NCBI GenBank assembly: GCA_043743785.1
Contig: JAYTVW010000015.1
Coordinates: forward strand, 47,821 to 111,820
Source of the DNA: JAQTNA01 sp043743785
GTDB taxonomy: Bacteria; Pseudomonadota; Gammaproteobacteria; Burkholderiales; Rhodocyclaceae
Reading direction: 5' to 3'
Length of the DNA: 64,000 nt
In this document: positions 50,396-60,722 of the stretch, piece after piece
How the letters are laid out: every line of letters starts with the position of its first letter
How positions within the stretch are numbered: position 1 is the first letter of the stretch
Notes under the pieces: model-generated
The model's input: the letters and a program-made list of their open reading frames with translations, nothing else
Database searches by the model: none
What the model was told of the DNA's origin: nothing
Program-made: the position numbers and the translations under genes

Positions 50396-51211
50396 CTAAC
50401 TGAACAACCGGGTCAGCCGCGCCATCATGCCTTTGCGCACCGGGTATTCACGCAATACGCGCACCAGGATGACTGAAACATTGTCCCGCCCACCGTGCTG
50501 GTTGGCGCCGTCGATGAGCCGCGATGCCATGTCCGCCAGGGGGCCGTCGTCGGGCTGCATGAGGCCGGCGATCTCACCGTCGTCGAGCATGTCGTTGAGG
50601 CCATCCGAGCACAGCAGGTAGATATCTCCCGGCAGGGCGTCATATTCGTGGACTTCCGCCTGCACGGCGAAGTCGGCGCCGAGGGCTCGGGTGACGAGAT
50701 TGCGGTTGGCCGAGCGGCGGGCCTGCTCCGGCGTGATGACGCCGCTGTCCAGTTGTTCCTGCAACAGGGAATGGTCCTTGGTTATGACATCCAGGTTGCC
50801 CTGGCGCAGCCGGTACATGCGGGAGTCGCCGACGTGGCCAACAGTCAGCACGTTATCGTAGAAAACCGCCGTGACCACCGTGGTGCCCATGCCCGCGTAC
50901 TGGGGTTTGCCCCGTGCCGCCGAGAATATCTCGCTGTTGGCGCGGGAAATGGCCTCTTCGATGGCAATGGCGGCATGCCGCTGGCCGCCCATCACCGCGT
51001 CGTGGGCCGGCAGGGCCGCGAAGGCTCTGGCCAGTTCTTCCCGGATCACGGAAGTGGCCAAGCCGCTGGCCACTTCCCCGGCGTTGTAGCCCCCCATGCC
51101 GTCCGCCAACACCACCAGGCCCAGCCCGGCATCGGCCAGTATGGAGTCCTCGTTGCTAGTACGCACTTTTCCGGCATGCGTAAGGCCTGTAATTTCCAGC
51201 GACTGACTCAT
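50396..51211 (-). CDS. PP2C-type Ser/Thr protein phosphatase
   Basis: The 271-residue metal-dependent phosphatase has all PPM motifs: RTSNEDSILAD, LADGMGGYNAGEVAS, VGHVGDSRMYRLR, LLCSDGLNDML and GGRDNVSVILV. It dephosphorylates Ser/Thr proteins in the cytoplasm and would oppose a Hanks-type kinase whose gene is not seen here. It is the first gene of a pair with the FHA protein. No transmembrane segment is present. Confidence 0.94.
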   Translation of the reverse strand: MSQSLEITGLTHAGKVRTSNEDSILADAGLGLVVLADGMGGYNAGEVASGLATSVIREELARAFAALPAHDAVMGGQRHAAIAIEEAISRANSEIFSAARGKPQYAGMGTTVVTAVFYDNVLTVGHVGDSRMYRLRQGNLDVITKDHSLLQEQLDSGVITPEQARRSANRNLVTRALGADFAVQAEVHEYDALPGDIYLLCSDGLNDMLDDGEIAGLMQPDDGPLADMASRLIDGANQHGGRDNVSVILVRVLREYPVRKGMMARLTRLFS

Positions 51212-51250
51212 TCCCTTGTCCAGAAAGACCCGGCGCGGCCGGGCGGTTAT

Positions 51251-52204
51251 TCAATAGGGCAGTGCCTGCCCGAGACCCCGCTCCAGCGCCAGTGACAGCA
51301 CCCGGCTGGCCACGGCCAGATCCTGAATGGCCATGCCCTGGGATTCGAAAAGCGTGATCTGCGTTGCAGAGGTGCGACCGGGGCGGCAGCCTTTGATGAT
51401 CTCGCCAAGTTCCAGCAGGCGGCCTTCCGCCAGGCGGCCTTTTTCCAGCGCGGGCAAGAGGTCGCCGGCTTCCTTGAGCGCCACGGCGCGGGAATCCACG
51501 CAGACAACATTTGCCCGGCGTAGCGCCGTTTCGTCGATCTCCCGCCGAATGAGGGCGTTCGAGCCGGCTGCATTTACATGGCAACCCGGCTCCAGCCAGT
51601 CGCCGTCGAACAGCGGTGTGCTGGCCGTGGTGATGGTGGTAACGATGTCGCTGCCCGTCACGGTCTCCCGGGCGTCTGCGGCCGGCATTACATCAATCCC
51701 GGTGAGGGCGGCCATGTCGGCGCAAAACGCCGCGAGTTTTTCCCGGTTGCGGCCGAATACCTTGATACGTTCCAGATCCCGCACGGCGGCCAGGGCCAGC
51801 ACCTGGCCCCGGGCCTGCCAGCCGGAGCCGAACACGCCGGCGATGCGGGCATCCGGCCGCGCCAGCCATTTCGTCGCCACCCCCGCCGCCGCGCCGGTGC
51901 GCAGCATGCCCAGGGTATCGGCTTCCAGCACGGCCAGGGGGCGGCCGGTGGCGGCCTCGAACAAATGCACCCAGAAGCGGGCGCCCTCCCGGCTGGTGGT
52001 GTAGGCCTTGTAGCCCATCACGCCTTCTGGTTCAAGCGACCCCTGGAGCATGTGCAGGGCGGACTTGGGCAGGCGGGTGCGGCAGCGGGGGGTGTCCTGG
52101 GCCAGTCCGAGCGCATGGCTAGCATGGGCGGCTTCGACCGCCTCCAGACAGATGTCCATGGTCAGGATCTGCCTGACGTCCTCTTCCCGCAAATACAGGG
52201 CCAC
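51251..52204 (-). CDS. Ornithine cyclodeaminase / mu-crystallin family protein
   Basis: The 317-residue NAD(P)-dependent enzyme has the family Rossmann motif GVFGSGWQARGQVLAL and the active-site segment LGMLRTGAAAGVATKWLARP. Members include ornithine cyclodeaminase, alanine dehydrogenase and ketimine reductase, and the substrate cannot be told here. The start is a GTG at 52204, with AGGAGAAG six to eight bases upstream; the in-frame ATG at 52249 is less likely. It lies between the PP2C gene and the sucCD terminator. Confidence 0.88.
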   Translation of the reverse strand: MALYLREEDVRQILTMDICLEAVEAAHASHALGLAQDTPRCRTRLPKSALHMLQGSLEPEGVMGYKAYTTSREGARFWVHLFEAATGRPLAVLEADTLGMLRTGAAAGVATKWLARPDARIAGVFGSGWQARGQVLALAAVRDLERIKVFGRNREKLAAFCADMAALTGIDVMPAADARETVTGSDIVTTITTASTPLFDGDWLEPGCHVNAAGSNALIRREIDETALRRANVVCVDSRAVALKEAGDLLPALEKGRLAEGRLLELGEIIKGCRPGRTSATQITLFESQGMAIQDLAVASRVLSLALERGLGQALPY

Positions 52205-52297
52205 TTGCTTCTCCTTTGTCCTGCCGAAACCCCGGTAGCCATTTGGCAAATCAGGCGGATTCTAACATCCGGCGGCAAGCATCCGGATTTCGGCATG

Positions 52298-52336
52298 AAA
52301 AAACCGCGCCGGGCTTGCACCCGGCGCGGTTTTTTC
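52298..52336 (-). terminator. Strong terminator after sucCD
   Basis: The stem AAAAAACCGCGCCGGG and its complement CCGGCGCGGTTTTTT have a 6-base loop and a symmetrical A/T run, so it can terminate from either side. It is 60 bp after the sucD stop. Confidence 0.92.
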
Positions 52337-52395
52337 ACGAGAGGAGGCGTGGTATGTCGAGCACGCCCGACTTCCCACTCCCCTCTCCCTGCTTT

Positions 52396-53292
52396 TTAGC
52401 CCATCAGTTTCTTCAGCAGGCGAGCCATTTCGGACGGGTTGCGCGTGATGGTGAAGCCGCACTCTTCCATGATGGCGAGCTTGGCATCGGCCGTGTCGGC
52501 GCCGCCGGAAATCAGCGCACCGGCGTGGCCCATGCGCTTGCCGGCCGGCGCGGTGACGCCAGCGATGAAGCCAACGATCGGCTTCTTCATGTTGGCCTTG
52601 CACCACATGGCGGCTTCAGCTTCGTCCGGACCACCGATTTCGCCGATCATGATGACCGCATCGGTGTCGGGATCGTCGTTGAACAGACGCATGATGTCGA
52701 TGTGCTTCAGGCCGTTGATGGGGTCACCACCGATGCCGACCGCGGAAGACTGGCCCAGACCGATTTCGGTCAGTTGGCCCACTGCTTCATAGGTCAGGGT
52801 GCCGGAGCGGGAAACCACGCCGATGCGACCCGCACGGTGAATGTGACCGGGCATGATGCCAATCTTGATTTCATCGGGCGTGATCAGGCCGGGGCAGTTC
52901 GGACCCAAGAGCAGGGTTTCCTTGCCACCAGCGGCAACCTTGGCCTTCATCTTGTTGCGCACTTCCAGCATGTCCCGGACGGGGATGCCTTCGGTGATGC
53001 AGATGGCCAGGTCCAGGTCGGCTTCGCAGGCTTCCCAGATGGCGGCGGCAGCGCCGGGAGGCGGCACGTAGATGACGGACACGGTGGAGCCGGTTTGGGC
53101 CGCCGCTTCCTTCACGGAACCGAAAATCGGAATGCCGAAAATGCTTTCGCCGGCCTTCTTGGGGTTCACACCGGCAGCGAAACATTCCTTGCCGTTGGCG
53201 TATTCCTGGCACTTTTCAGTGTGGAACTGACCGGTCTTGCCGGTGATGCCCTGGGTGATGACTTTGGTGTTCTTGTTGATCAGAATCGACAT
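52396..53292 (-). CDS. sucD: Succinyl-CoA ligase, alpha subunit
   Basis: This subunit binds CoA and carries the phospho-histidine (in KRMGHAGALISG) in the TCA-cycle step succinyl-CoA to succinate with NTP formation. The 298-residue protein starts SILINKNTKVITQGITGKTG, as in most bacteria, with the CoA-site GTVSVIYVPPPGAAAAI-type segment. GGAGAAACC precedes the ATG. It is 9 bp downstream of sucC, forming the usual sucCD operon, and is followed by a strong terminator. Confidence 0.97.
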   Translation of the reverse strand: MSILINKNTKVITQGITGKTGQFHTEKCQEYANGKECFAAGVNPKKAGESIFGIPIFGSVKEAAAQTGSTVSVIYVPPPGAAAAIWEACEADLDLAICITEGIPVRDMLEVRNKMKAKVAAGGKETLLLGPNCPGLITPDEIKIGIMPGHIHRAGRIGVVSRSGTLTYEAVGQLTEIGLGQSSAVGIGGDPINGLKHIDIMRLFNDDPDTDAVIMIGEIGGPDEAEAAMWCKANMKKPIVGFIAGVTAPAGKRMGHAGALISGGADTADAKLAIMEECGFTITRNPSEMARLLKKLMG

Positions 53293-53301
53293 GGTTTCTC
53301 C

Positions 53302-54462
<1,161 letters not shown>

Positions 54463-54543
54463 CAGTCTTCCTTGCTGTTAGATGCTGGGTTTAAACACTA
54501 CTGGTTCCTGACGCCCTGCCTTGTCCTTGAGGATGGGGCCTGG

Positions 54544-55131
54544 CTAGCCGGTGTTCTGGCCTCGGAACCAGCGCGGGTAATAGCGCCGGACTGTCTCCGT
54601 ACTCGTTTCGAGAGCGTGACAACGGTCGAGCTGGAACGGTTTGCCGTGCCGGTCGTCCACGTCCTGCATTTCGCTGGCAAAGGTCTGGATCGCCGCCGTG
54701 GGCAGGGACAGCAGCAGTTCCGTGATATGGGAACAGCCACGGGCACCTTCGAACATTTCCCCCACGGCGCGACGGAAGCCCTGCGCCAGGTTGAGTCCCT
54801 TGAGTCGGCCATAGGCTGGCGCAATGGACTCGCAACTTCCTTCATACGGCCCCCCGTAGGGCACCGCATCGGATGAAACCGCTACCTCGACCACATTGAA
54901 CTGCCGGTCTATGGTCAGCCGCACCCACATGTCGTGCACTGCATCGCCTTTTTTCCGTACACCGGAGGCCAGCGGGTAATCCCGATCCTTGGTGTCCGTG
55001 AGGCGGGCTTCCATGTCCCAAAGCCCGTCTTCACGCTTCCAGCCTTCCAGAACAATACTGCGAACATGCAAGCGCTCACGGCGATCAGTCGGGGGCGGCA
55101 GGGGCATGGGAAGGCCTGGGCTAGGCATCAT
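54544..55131 (-). CDS. DUF2889-family protein
   Basis: The 195-residue cytosolic protein matches DUF2889, with RRERLHVRSIVLEGWKRED near the N terminus and LTDTKDRDYPLASG, followed by MWVRLTIDRQFNVVEVAVSS. Function is unknown. In other betaproteobacteria DUF2889 proteins are found near sucCD and benzoate or phenol pathways. The double ATG at 55131/55128 has no strong ribosome-binding site but follows an AT-rich stretch (55132-55165) that could hold a promoter. Confidence 0.85.
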   Translation of the reverse strand: MMPSPGLPMPLPPPTDRRERLHVRSIVLEGWKREDGLWDMEARLTDTKDRDYPLASGVRKKGDAVHDMWVRLTIDRQFNVVEVAVSSDAVPYGGPYEGSCESIAPAYGRLKGLNLAQGFRRAVGEMFEGARGCSHITELLLSLPTAAIQTFASEMQDVDDRHGKPFQLDRCHALETSTETVRRYYPRWFRGQNTG

Positions 55132-55202
55132 TTTTTATAATCGCGCGATAATAACACATAATTATGGCGACCCAGAACGCCAAAAGCCTGCACCCCGCCG
55201 CC

Positions 55203-55889
55203 TCACACAAACTTCACCCGCAACTCCCCGACCCCCGCCACTTCGGCGAAGACCTCGTCGCCGCGCTCGACCTTGCCAACACCAGCGGGGGTGCCGGTGA
55301 ATATCAGGTCGCCGGGGGCCAGGGCGAAGAACAGGGACAGGTTGGCGATCACCTCCGCTACCGACAGGCTCATGTTGGAGAGGTCGCCGTTCTGCTTGAT
55401 CTCGCTGTTCAGGCCCAGGCGAATGAAACCGCTGTGGGGATGGCCGATGCGTTCCACCGGGTTTACCGCCGAGACCGGCGCCGAAAAGTCCGCCCCTTTG
55501 CCCGTGTCCCAGGGTTTGCCCTGCTCCTTCATGGCCAGTTGCAGATCCCGCCGGGTCATGTCCAGGCCAACGGCGTAACCGAACACATGTTCCAGGGCCT
55601 GGCTCACCGGGATGTCGCTGCCGCCCTTGCCGATGGCCACCACCATTTCCACTTCAAAGTGGTAATTCCGGGTCAGGGAAGGAAAGGGCAGGTCGCCCCC
55701 GCCCGGCACCACCGCATCCGTCGGCTTGCTGAAGAAGAACGGCGCTTCCCGATGGGGATCGGATCCCATCTCCCGGGCGTGGTCGGCGTAGTTACGGCCG
55801 ACGCAATATACCCGGCGCACGGGGAACAAGGTATCCAGGCCCACGATCGGCAGGGCCGTGATCGGGGTGGGCGGGAAAACGTAATACAT
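55203..55889 (-). CDS. Fumarylacetoacetate hydrolase (FAH) family protein
   Basis: The 228-residue protein has the FAH fold signatures YCVGRNYADHAREMG, the metal ligands of FEVEMVVAIGKGG and GLDMTRRDLQ, and the terminal FTGTPAGVGKVERGD. Members hydrolyse or decarboxylate beta-dicarbonyl compounds such as fumarylpyruvate, acylpyruvates or oxaloacetate. The short single-domain form resembles acylpyruvase/fumarylpyruvate hydrolase. It is downstream of the nif3 gene across a family C palindrome. AGGG lies nine bases before the ATG. Confidence 0.9.
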   Translation of the reverse strand: MYYVFPPTPITALPIVGLDTLFPVRRVYCVGRNYADHAREMGSDPHREAPFFFSKPTDAVVPGGGDLPFPSLTRNYHFEVEMVVAIGKGGSDIPVSQALEHVFGYAVGLDMTRRDLQLAMKEQGKPWDTGKGADFSAPVSAVNPVERIGHPHSGFIRLGLNSEIKQNGDLSNMSLSVAEVIANLSLFFALAPGDLIFTGTPAGVGKVERGDEVFAEVAGVGELRVKFV

Positions 55890-55903
55890 ATATGCAGATC
55901 CCT

Positions 55904-55962
55904 AGGTAGGTCGGGTTTTAACCCGTCAAGGCGCGTAGGTCGGGTTAGAACCCGACCTACGC
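55904..55962. repeat. Family C palindromes overlapping the nif3 stop codon
   Basis: Two copies lie in tandem: gtaggtcgggttttaacccg (about 55906-55925) and a perfect 13-bp stem cgtaggtcgggtt-ag-aacccgacctacg (55934-55961). The nif3 stop codon (TAG, 55957-55959) is inside the second stem. Confidence 0.88.
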
Positions 55963-56703
55963 CGGATTATGGATATCGAGAAAACGGCAGTCCAGACCGA
56001 AACCTTCCGCCAAATGGGCCGCCAGGGCGCGCACGCCGTAGCGTTCGGTGGCGTGATGGCCGGCGGCGATGAAGGGCACACCGGATTCCCGCGCCAGGTG
56101 GGTGGTCTGTTCAGAAATTTCGCCGGAGAGGAATAGTTCCGCCCCGGCAGCGATAGCCTCTTCAAAATAGCCCTGGGCGCCGCCGCTGCACCAGGCCACC
56201 CGGCGTACTGGCCGCAGGCCGTCGCCCACCAGCAGGGGCTCCCGGCCCAAGGCCAGGCCAACCTGCAGGGCCAGTTCCGCAGCCGCTAGCGGCTCGCTGC
56301 AGGAACCGAGAAAGCCCATGTCCTGTTCCGCAAAACGGCCTTCCACGGTCCAGCCCAGCACCCGCGCCAACTGGGCGTTATTGCCGAGTTCGGCATGGGC
56401 ATCCAGGGGCAGATGGTAGGCGAACAGGCTGATGTCCTGGTTGAGGAGGGTAGCCAGGCGTTTTTTCTTCAGGCCGGTTATGCGGCCATCCTCGCCTTTC
56501 CAGAAATAGCCGTGATGCACCAGCACCGCGTCCGCGCCCCAGGCCACCGCCTCATCCAGCAAGGCCTGGCTGGCGCTGACACCGGCAATGATCTTTCTCA
56601 CTTCCGGCCTTCCTTCCACTTGCAGGCCGTTTGGGGAATAATCCCGGAACCTTGAAATGTCCAGCAGTTGCCCCAGATAACTTTCCAGTTCCGTTCTTTG
56701 CAT
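55957..56703 (-). CDS. NIF3/YbgI-family metal-binding protein
   Basis: The 248-residue protein has the NIF3 metal-site motifs VLVHHGYFWKGED, FAYHLPLDAHAELGNN and GHHATERYGV, matching the YbgI/Nif3-like 1 hexameric family annotated as GTP cyclohydrolase I type 2. Biochemical function remains unsettled. The stop TAG comes from a family C palindrome, so the final residues (HNPA) may have been set by that element. It is divergent from the protease gene at 56813. Confidence 0.92.
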   Translation of the reverse strand: MQRTELESYLGQLLDISRFRDYSPNGLQVEGRPEVRKIIAGVSASQALLDEAVAWGADAVLVHHGYFWKGEDGRITGLKKKRLATLLNQDISLFAYHLPLDAHAELGNNAQLARVLGWTVEGRFAEQDMGFLGSCSEPLAAAELALQVGLALGREPLLVGDGLRPVRRVAWCSGGAQGYFEEAIAAGAELFLSGEISEQTTHLARESGVPFIAAGHHATERYGVRALAAHLAEGFGLDCRFLDIHNPA

Positions 56704-56757
56704 GGCTTGCCGTCCAAAGTCTTTATATTTGCCACGAGCGAATCAATCAATGCTGTG

Positions 56758-56779
56758 AGGTCGGGTTGAAACCCGACCT
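56758..56779. repeat. Family C palindrome upstream of the protease gene
   Basis: The perfect 10-bp stem aggtcgggtt-ga-aacccgacct lies in the divergent gap between nif3 and the DegS-like gene, 33 bp before the latter's ATG. Confidence 0.85.
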
Positions 56780-56812
56780 GCCGCTCGCACCGCCCCCGAG
56801 AAAGCCGAGATT

Positions 56813-57973
<1,161 letters not shown>

Positions 57974-57983
57974 GGGCTAGGAA

Positions 57984-58054
57984 GTAGGGTGCAATAAGCG
58001 AAGCGCATTGCACCACCCCTCCCGCTGCAATGCGCTTCGCTTATTGCACCCTAC
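57984..58054. repeat. Family D perfect 29-bp inverted repeat between protease gene and tatC
   Basis: Arms gtagggtgcaataagcgaag plus cgcattgca (57984-58012) and the exact complement (58026-58054) enclose a 13-base loop. It lies between convergent stops and could terminate both transcripts, although T-runs are weak. A partial arm is at about 36450. Confidence 0.88.
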
Positions 58055-58056
58055 CT

Positions 58057-58812
58057 TTATTCCTTCTCCACCAGCGACCGGCCTTCTTCTTCCGCGGGCT
58101 TGCCGACGAAGCGGGCCAGGATCAGGCCGACTTCGAAGAGCAGCCACAGGGGAATGGCCAAGAGGCACTGGGAGAGAACGTCCGGTGGCGTGAAAATGGC
58201 CCCGACGACGAAGGCGCCGACGATGACGTAGGGCCTTGCTTCCTTGAGTTTCTCCAGGCTGACGATGCCCACGCGGACCAGCACGATGACAATCACCGGC
58301 ACCTGGAAGGTCACGCCGAAGGCCAGGAAGCTGGACAGCACGAAACCCAGGTATTTCTCGATGTCCGTCATCCAGGCCACGCCCTGGGGCGCGATGGAGG
58401 ACATGAACTTGAAGACCGTGGGAAAGACCACGAAATAGGCGAAGCACATGCCGGCGAGGAAGAGCAGAAAACTCGCCACCACCAGCGGGACCACCAGACG
58501 CTTCTCGTGGGCGTAGAGTCCCGGTGCGATAAACGCCCATATCTGGAACAGCACATAGGGCAGGGCGATGAGCAGCGCCACCAGAAGCGTCACCTTCATG
58601 GGCACCAGAAACACCCCCACCACGTCCGTGGCGATCATCTGTCCTCCCTTGGGCAGGACCTCCAGCAGGGGTTGGGCCAGCAGGGCGTACAGATCCTTGG
58701 ACCAAGGGAAAAGGCAGATGAAGACGATGCCGATGGCGATGAGGCTGCGGATCAGACGATCCCGCAACTCCACCAGATGGGAAACAATGGTTTCTTCCTG
58801 CTGGGACATCAA
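58057..58812 (-). CDS. tatC: Sec-independent protein translocase TatC
   Basis: The 251-residue inner-membrane protein has six helices, with the N-terminal signal-recognition segment TIVSHLVELRDRLIRSL and the periplasmic FWAFIAPGLYAHEKR-like loop (here IWAFIAPGLYAHEKR). TatC with TatB binds twin-arginine signal peptides of folded substrates such as molybdo- and Fe-S enzymes. Its ATG overlaps the tatB stop by four bases. Confidence 0.97.
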   Translation of the reverse strand: MMSQQEETIVSHLVELRDRLIRSLIAIGIVFICLFPWSKDLYALLAQPLLEVLPKGGQMIATDVVGVFLVPMKVTLLVALLIALPYVLFQIWAFIAPGLYAHEKRLVVPLVVASFLLFLAGMCFAYFVVFPTVFKFMSSIAPQGVAWMTDIEKYLGFVLSSFLAFGVTFQVPVIVIVLVRVGIVSLEKLKEARPYVIVGAFVVGAIFTPPDVLSQCLLAIPLWLLFEVGLILARFVGKPAEEEGRSLVEKE

Positions 58813-59222
58813 TGAACTGCTTTCTCGGCGTCCGGCAAAACCAGGGCAGGAAGCGGCTCCACTGTTGCCGCAGGAATATCCTGGTGAATGAGGCTTTCCG
58901 CAGGGGCCGGAGCTGCCAAATCCGCCACTTCATGGGCGGGAAACAGGCTGGCCTCGTCCATGGATTCACGCAGGGAATGCATCTCGGCGTTCACCGAGGT
59001 TTGCACCTCCTGGGCGGAGGATTCCATTTGCTGCTGGAGCGTTTTCAGCTCCTCCAGTTGCATTTCCCGGTTGATGTCGGCCTTCACGGTGGCGGCATAA
59101 CGCTGGGCACGGCCGAGCAGATGCCCGAACGTGCGGGCCACCTTGGGCAGCCGTTCCGGTCCGAGCACCACCAAGGCCACCAGGCCAATGAGGGCAAATT
59201 CTCCGAAGCTGACGTCGAACAT
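58809..59222 (-). CDS. tatB: Sec-independent protein translocase TatB
   Basis: The 137-residue protein has a single N-terminal membrane helix with GEFALIGLVALVVLGPERLP, an amphipathic helix and a long acidic tail. It forms the substrate receptor with TatC. The ATG at 59222 (MFDVSFGEFALI) is the family start; an in-frame extension to 59282 is repeat sequence. It has no Shine-Dalgarno sequence: the five bases AAATT separate its ATG from the end of a family B element that reaches back to the tatA stop. Confidence 0.95.
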   Translation of the reverse strand: MFDVSFGEFALIGLVALVVLGPERLPKVARTFGHLLGRAQRYAATVKADINREMQLEELKTLQQQMESSAQEVQTSVNAEMHSLRESMDEASLFPAHEVADLAAPAPAESLIHQDIPAATVEPLPALVLPDAEKAVH

Positions 59223-59227
59223 AATTT

Positions 59228-59297
59228 GGTCAGCGGTCAGCGGCAAGCGGTGAGCGACAGTAACGTAGCGCTCACCGCTCACCCCTTGCCGCTTACG
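59228..59297. repeat. Family B fold-back element filling the tatA-tatB gap
   Basis: Arms ggtcagcggtcagcggcaag plus cggtgagcg (59228-59256) and cgctcaccgctcaccccttg plus ccgcttac (59269-59296). The perfect core cggtgagcg pairs with cgctcaccg. The tatA stop (TAA) is the first unit of the 5' arm. Confidence 0.82.
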
Positions 59298-59520
59298 ATT
59301 TGGCCTTTTCTTTTACTTCGACGTCGATGGTCTTGCCATCGAGTTGTTGGGAGGAAGCTGGCGTGCCGGAGGCCGCTTGATCGCCTTCCTTCATGCCCTG
59401 CTTGAAGCCCTTTACGGCGCCGCCCAGGTCTTCGCCGATGTTGCGCAGCTTCTTGGTGCCGAAGATGAGCATGACGATGACCAGAACGATGAGCCAATGC
59501 CAGATGCTGAAGGAACCCAT
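59293..59520 (-). CDS. tatA: Sec-independent protein translocase TatA
   Basis: The 75-residue pore-forming component begins MGSFSIWHWLIVLVIVMLIF and continues with the conserved FGTKKLRNIGEDLGGAVKGF hinge and amphipathic helix. GGAGAATCACAT precedes the ATG. It follows hinT by 15 bp. Its TAA stop lies at the boundary of the family B palindrome (AAA TCG TAA GCG GCA AGG). Confidence 0.96.
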   Translation of the reverse strand: MGSFSIWHWLIVLVIVMLIFGTKKLRNIGEDLGGAVKGFKQGMKEGDQAASGTPASSQQLDGKTIDVEVKEKAKS

Positions 59521-59535
59521 ATGTGATTCTCCTGA

Positions 59536-59886
59536 TTAAACGCGTTTGAGCATCGGGCCGACCGGATCCGGGCCGCCGACGATGTGGGCATGCAGATGCG
59601 CCACTTCCTGGCCCCCGATGCGACCGGTGTTGATGATGACCCGAAACCCTTCCGGACTTCCTTGATCGACCGCAATCTGGTTGGCCACGGCAAGCATTTT
59701 CCCCAACAGCGGCACATCCGCCTCGGTCACATGGGCCAGGGATGTGATGTGGCGTTTCGGGATCACCAGCACATGCACCGGCCGTTGCGGCTGAATATCC
59801 CGGAAGGCCAGCACGTCGTCGTCCTCGAACACTTTGCTCGCCGGAATGTCGCCCCGGGCGATTTTGCAAAACAGGCAGTTGTCCAT
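59536..59886 (-). CDS. hinT: HIT-family nucleotide-binding hydrolase
   Basis: The 116-residue purine-nucleoside phosphoramidase has the histidine triad His97, His99 and His101 (HLHAHIVGG) and the metal-binding N terminus CLFCKIARGDIPA. HinT hydrolyses AMP-lysine and aminoacyl-AMP type substrates. Its place between hisE and tatA is common in betaproteobacteria. No Shine-Dalgarno sequence is seen: the ATG is 7 bases from the end of a family B element. Confidence 0.95.
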   Translation of the reverse strand: MDNCLFCKIARGDIPASKVFEDDDVLAFRDIQPQRPVHVLVIPKRHITSLAHVTEADVPLLGKMLAVANQIAVDQGSPEGFRVIINTGRIGGQEVAHLHAHIVGGPDPVGPMLKRV

Positions 59887-59893
59887 GAAGTCT

Positions 59894-59965
59894 GGTAAGC
59901 GGTAATGGGTGAGTGGTGAGCAACAGCAAGCAGTGAGCGCTTACCGCTCACCCCTAACGGCTTAC
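59894..59965. repeat. Family B fold-back element filling the hisE-hinT gap
   Basis: Arms ggtaagcggtaatgggtgag plus tggtgagc (59894-59921) and gcttaccgctcacccctaac plus ggcttac (59939-59965). The hisE stop codon (TAA) is within the first aagTAAGCCG word. Confidence 0.82.
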
Positions 59966-60318
59966 TTCTTTTCAGCCACCACGGACGAGGTGTCGTGGGC
60001 CAGGCGGGAGCGCTTCTCGTCGATGCCGGAGATGCCTTCGCGGCGGCGCATTTCCTGGGACACATCCTCGATGCCCAGGCCGTAGAAGGCCAGCAGCACC
60101 AGCACGTGGTAGATTACGTCGGTGGATTCCCAGACGATGTTCAGATGCTTGCCATCCTTGGCGGCCATGATCAGTTCGGTGGTTTCCTCGCCGATCTTTT
60201 TCAGGATGGAATCCGGACCCTTTGCATAGAGTTGCGCCGTGTAGGACGTCTCCGGGTCGGCGTTGCGACGGGAAGCCAGGGTTTCGGAGAGACGATGCAG
60301 GATGTCGTGAGTGCTCAT
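59962..60318 (-). CDS. hisE: Phosphoribosyl-ATP pyrophosphatase
   Basis: This enzyme performs step 2 of histidine synthesis, PR-ATP to PR-AMP. The 118-residue all-helical MazG-like protein has the segments SYTAQLYAKGPDSILKKIGE and EETTELIMAAKDG, containing the Glu metal ligands, and STDVIYHVLVLLAF. It overlaps hisI by four bases (ATGA). Separate hisE and hisI genes are normal for betaproteobacteria. Confidence 0.96.
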   Translation of the reverse strand: MSTHDILHRLSETLASRRNADPETSYTAQLYAKGPDSILKKIGEETTELIMAAKDGKHLNIVWESTDVIYHVLVLLAFYGLGIEDVSQEMRRREGISGIDEKRSRLAHDTSSVVAEKK

Positions 60319-60722
60319 TTTGTGTAAATTTCCTCAGGATTCTTCAAAACAGGTTCAATTGCTTCCCAGTTGCCCTCGCCCGAGAGCTTCTGGAAGAAAC
60401 AACTATGGCGGCCGGTATGGCAGGCGATACCGCCTTCCTGCTCCACCTTGAGCAGAATGACGTCATTATCGCAGTCCGTACGGATTTCCAGAACCTTCTG
60501 GAAGTGGCCGGATTCTTCGCCCTTGTGCCACAACTTGCGGCGGGAGCGGGACCAGAACACCGCCTGGCCCAGGGACAGGGTCTTTTCCAGGGCGTCCCGG
60601 TTCATCCAGGCGAACATCAGCACGTCGCCGCTGGACGCCTGCTGAACGATGACGGGCACCAGGCCCTGTTCGTCCCAGCGTACTTCGTTCAACCACTTGC
60701 GCGTGCTCGGTGGTGTACTCAC
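60315..60722 (-). CDS. hisI: Phosphoribosyl-AMP cyclohydrolase
   Basis: This enzyme performs step 3 of histidine synthesis, opening the purine ring of PR-AMP. The 135-residue protein has the Zn/Mg-site motifs MFAWMNRDALEKTL, RSRRKLWHKGEESGHFQ, and CDNDVILLKVEQEGGIACHT. The Cys residues of the CD and ACH motifs are present. It overlaps both hisF and hisE by four bases. Confidence 0.96.
   Translation of the reverse strand: MSTPPSTRKWLNEVRWDEQGLVPVIVQQASSGDVLMFAWMNRDALEKTLSLGQAVFWSRSRRKLWHKGEESGHFQKVLEIRTDCDNDVILLKVEQEGGIACHTGRHSCFFQKLSGEGNWEAIEPVLKNPEEIYTK

Noticed and set aside
57984..58054. 29-bp inverted repeat considered as IS terminal repeats or a recombination (att/dif) site
   Set aside because: Only 13 bases lie between the arms and no recombinase is nearby; its place between convergent genes fits a terminator-like repeat better.
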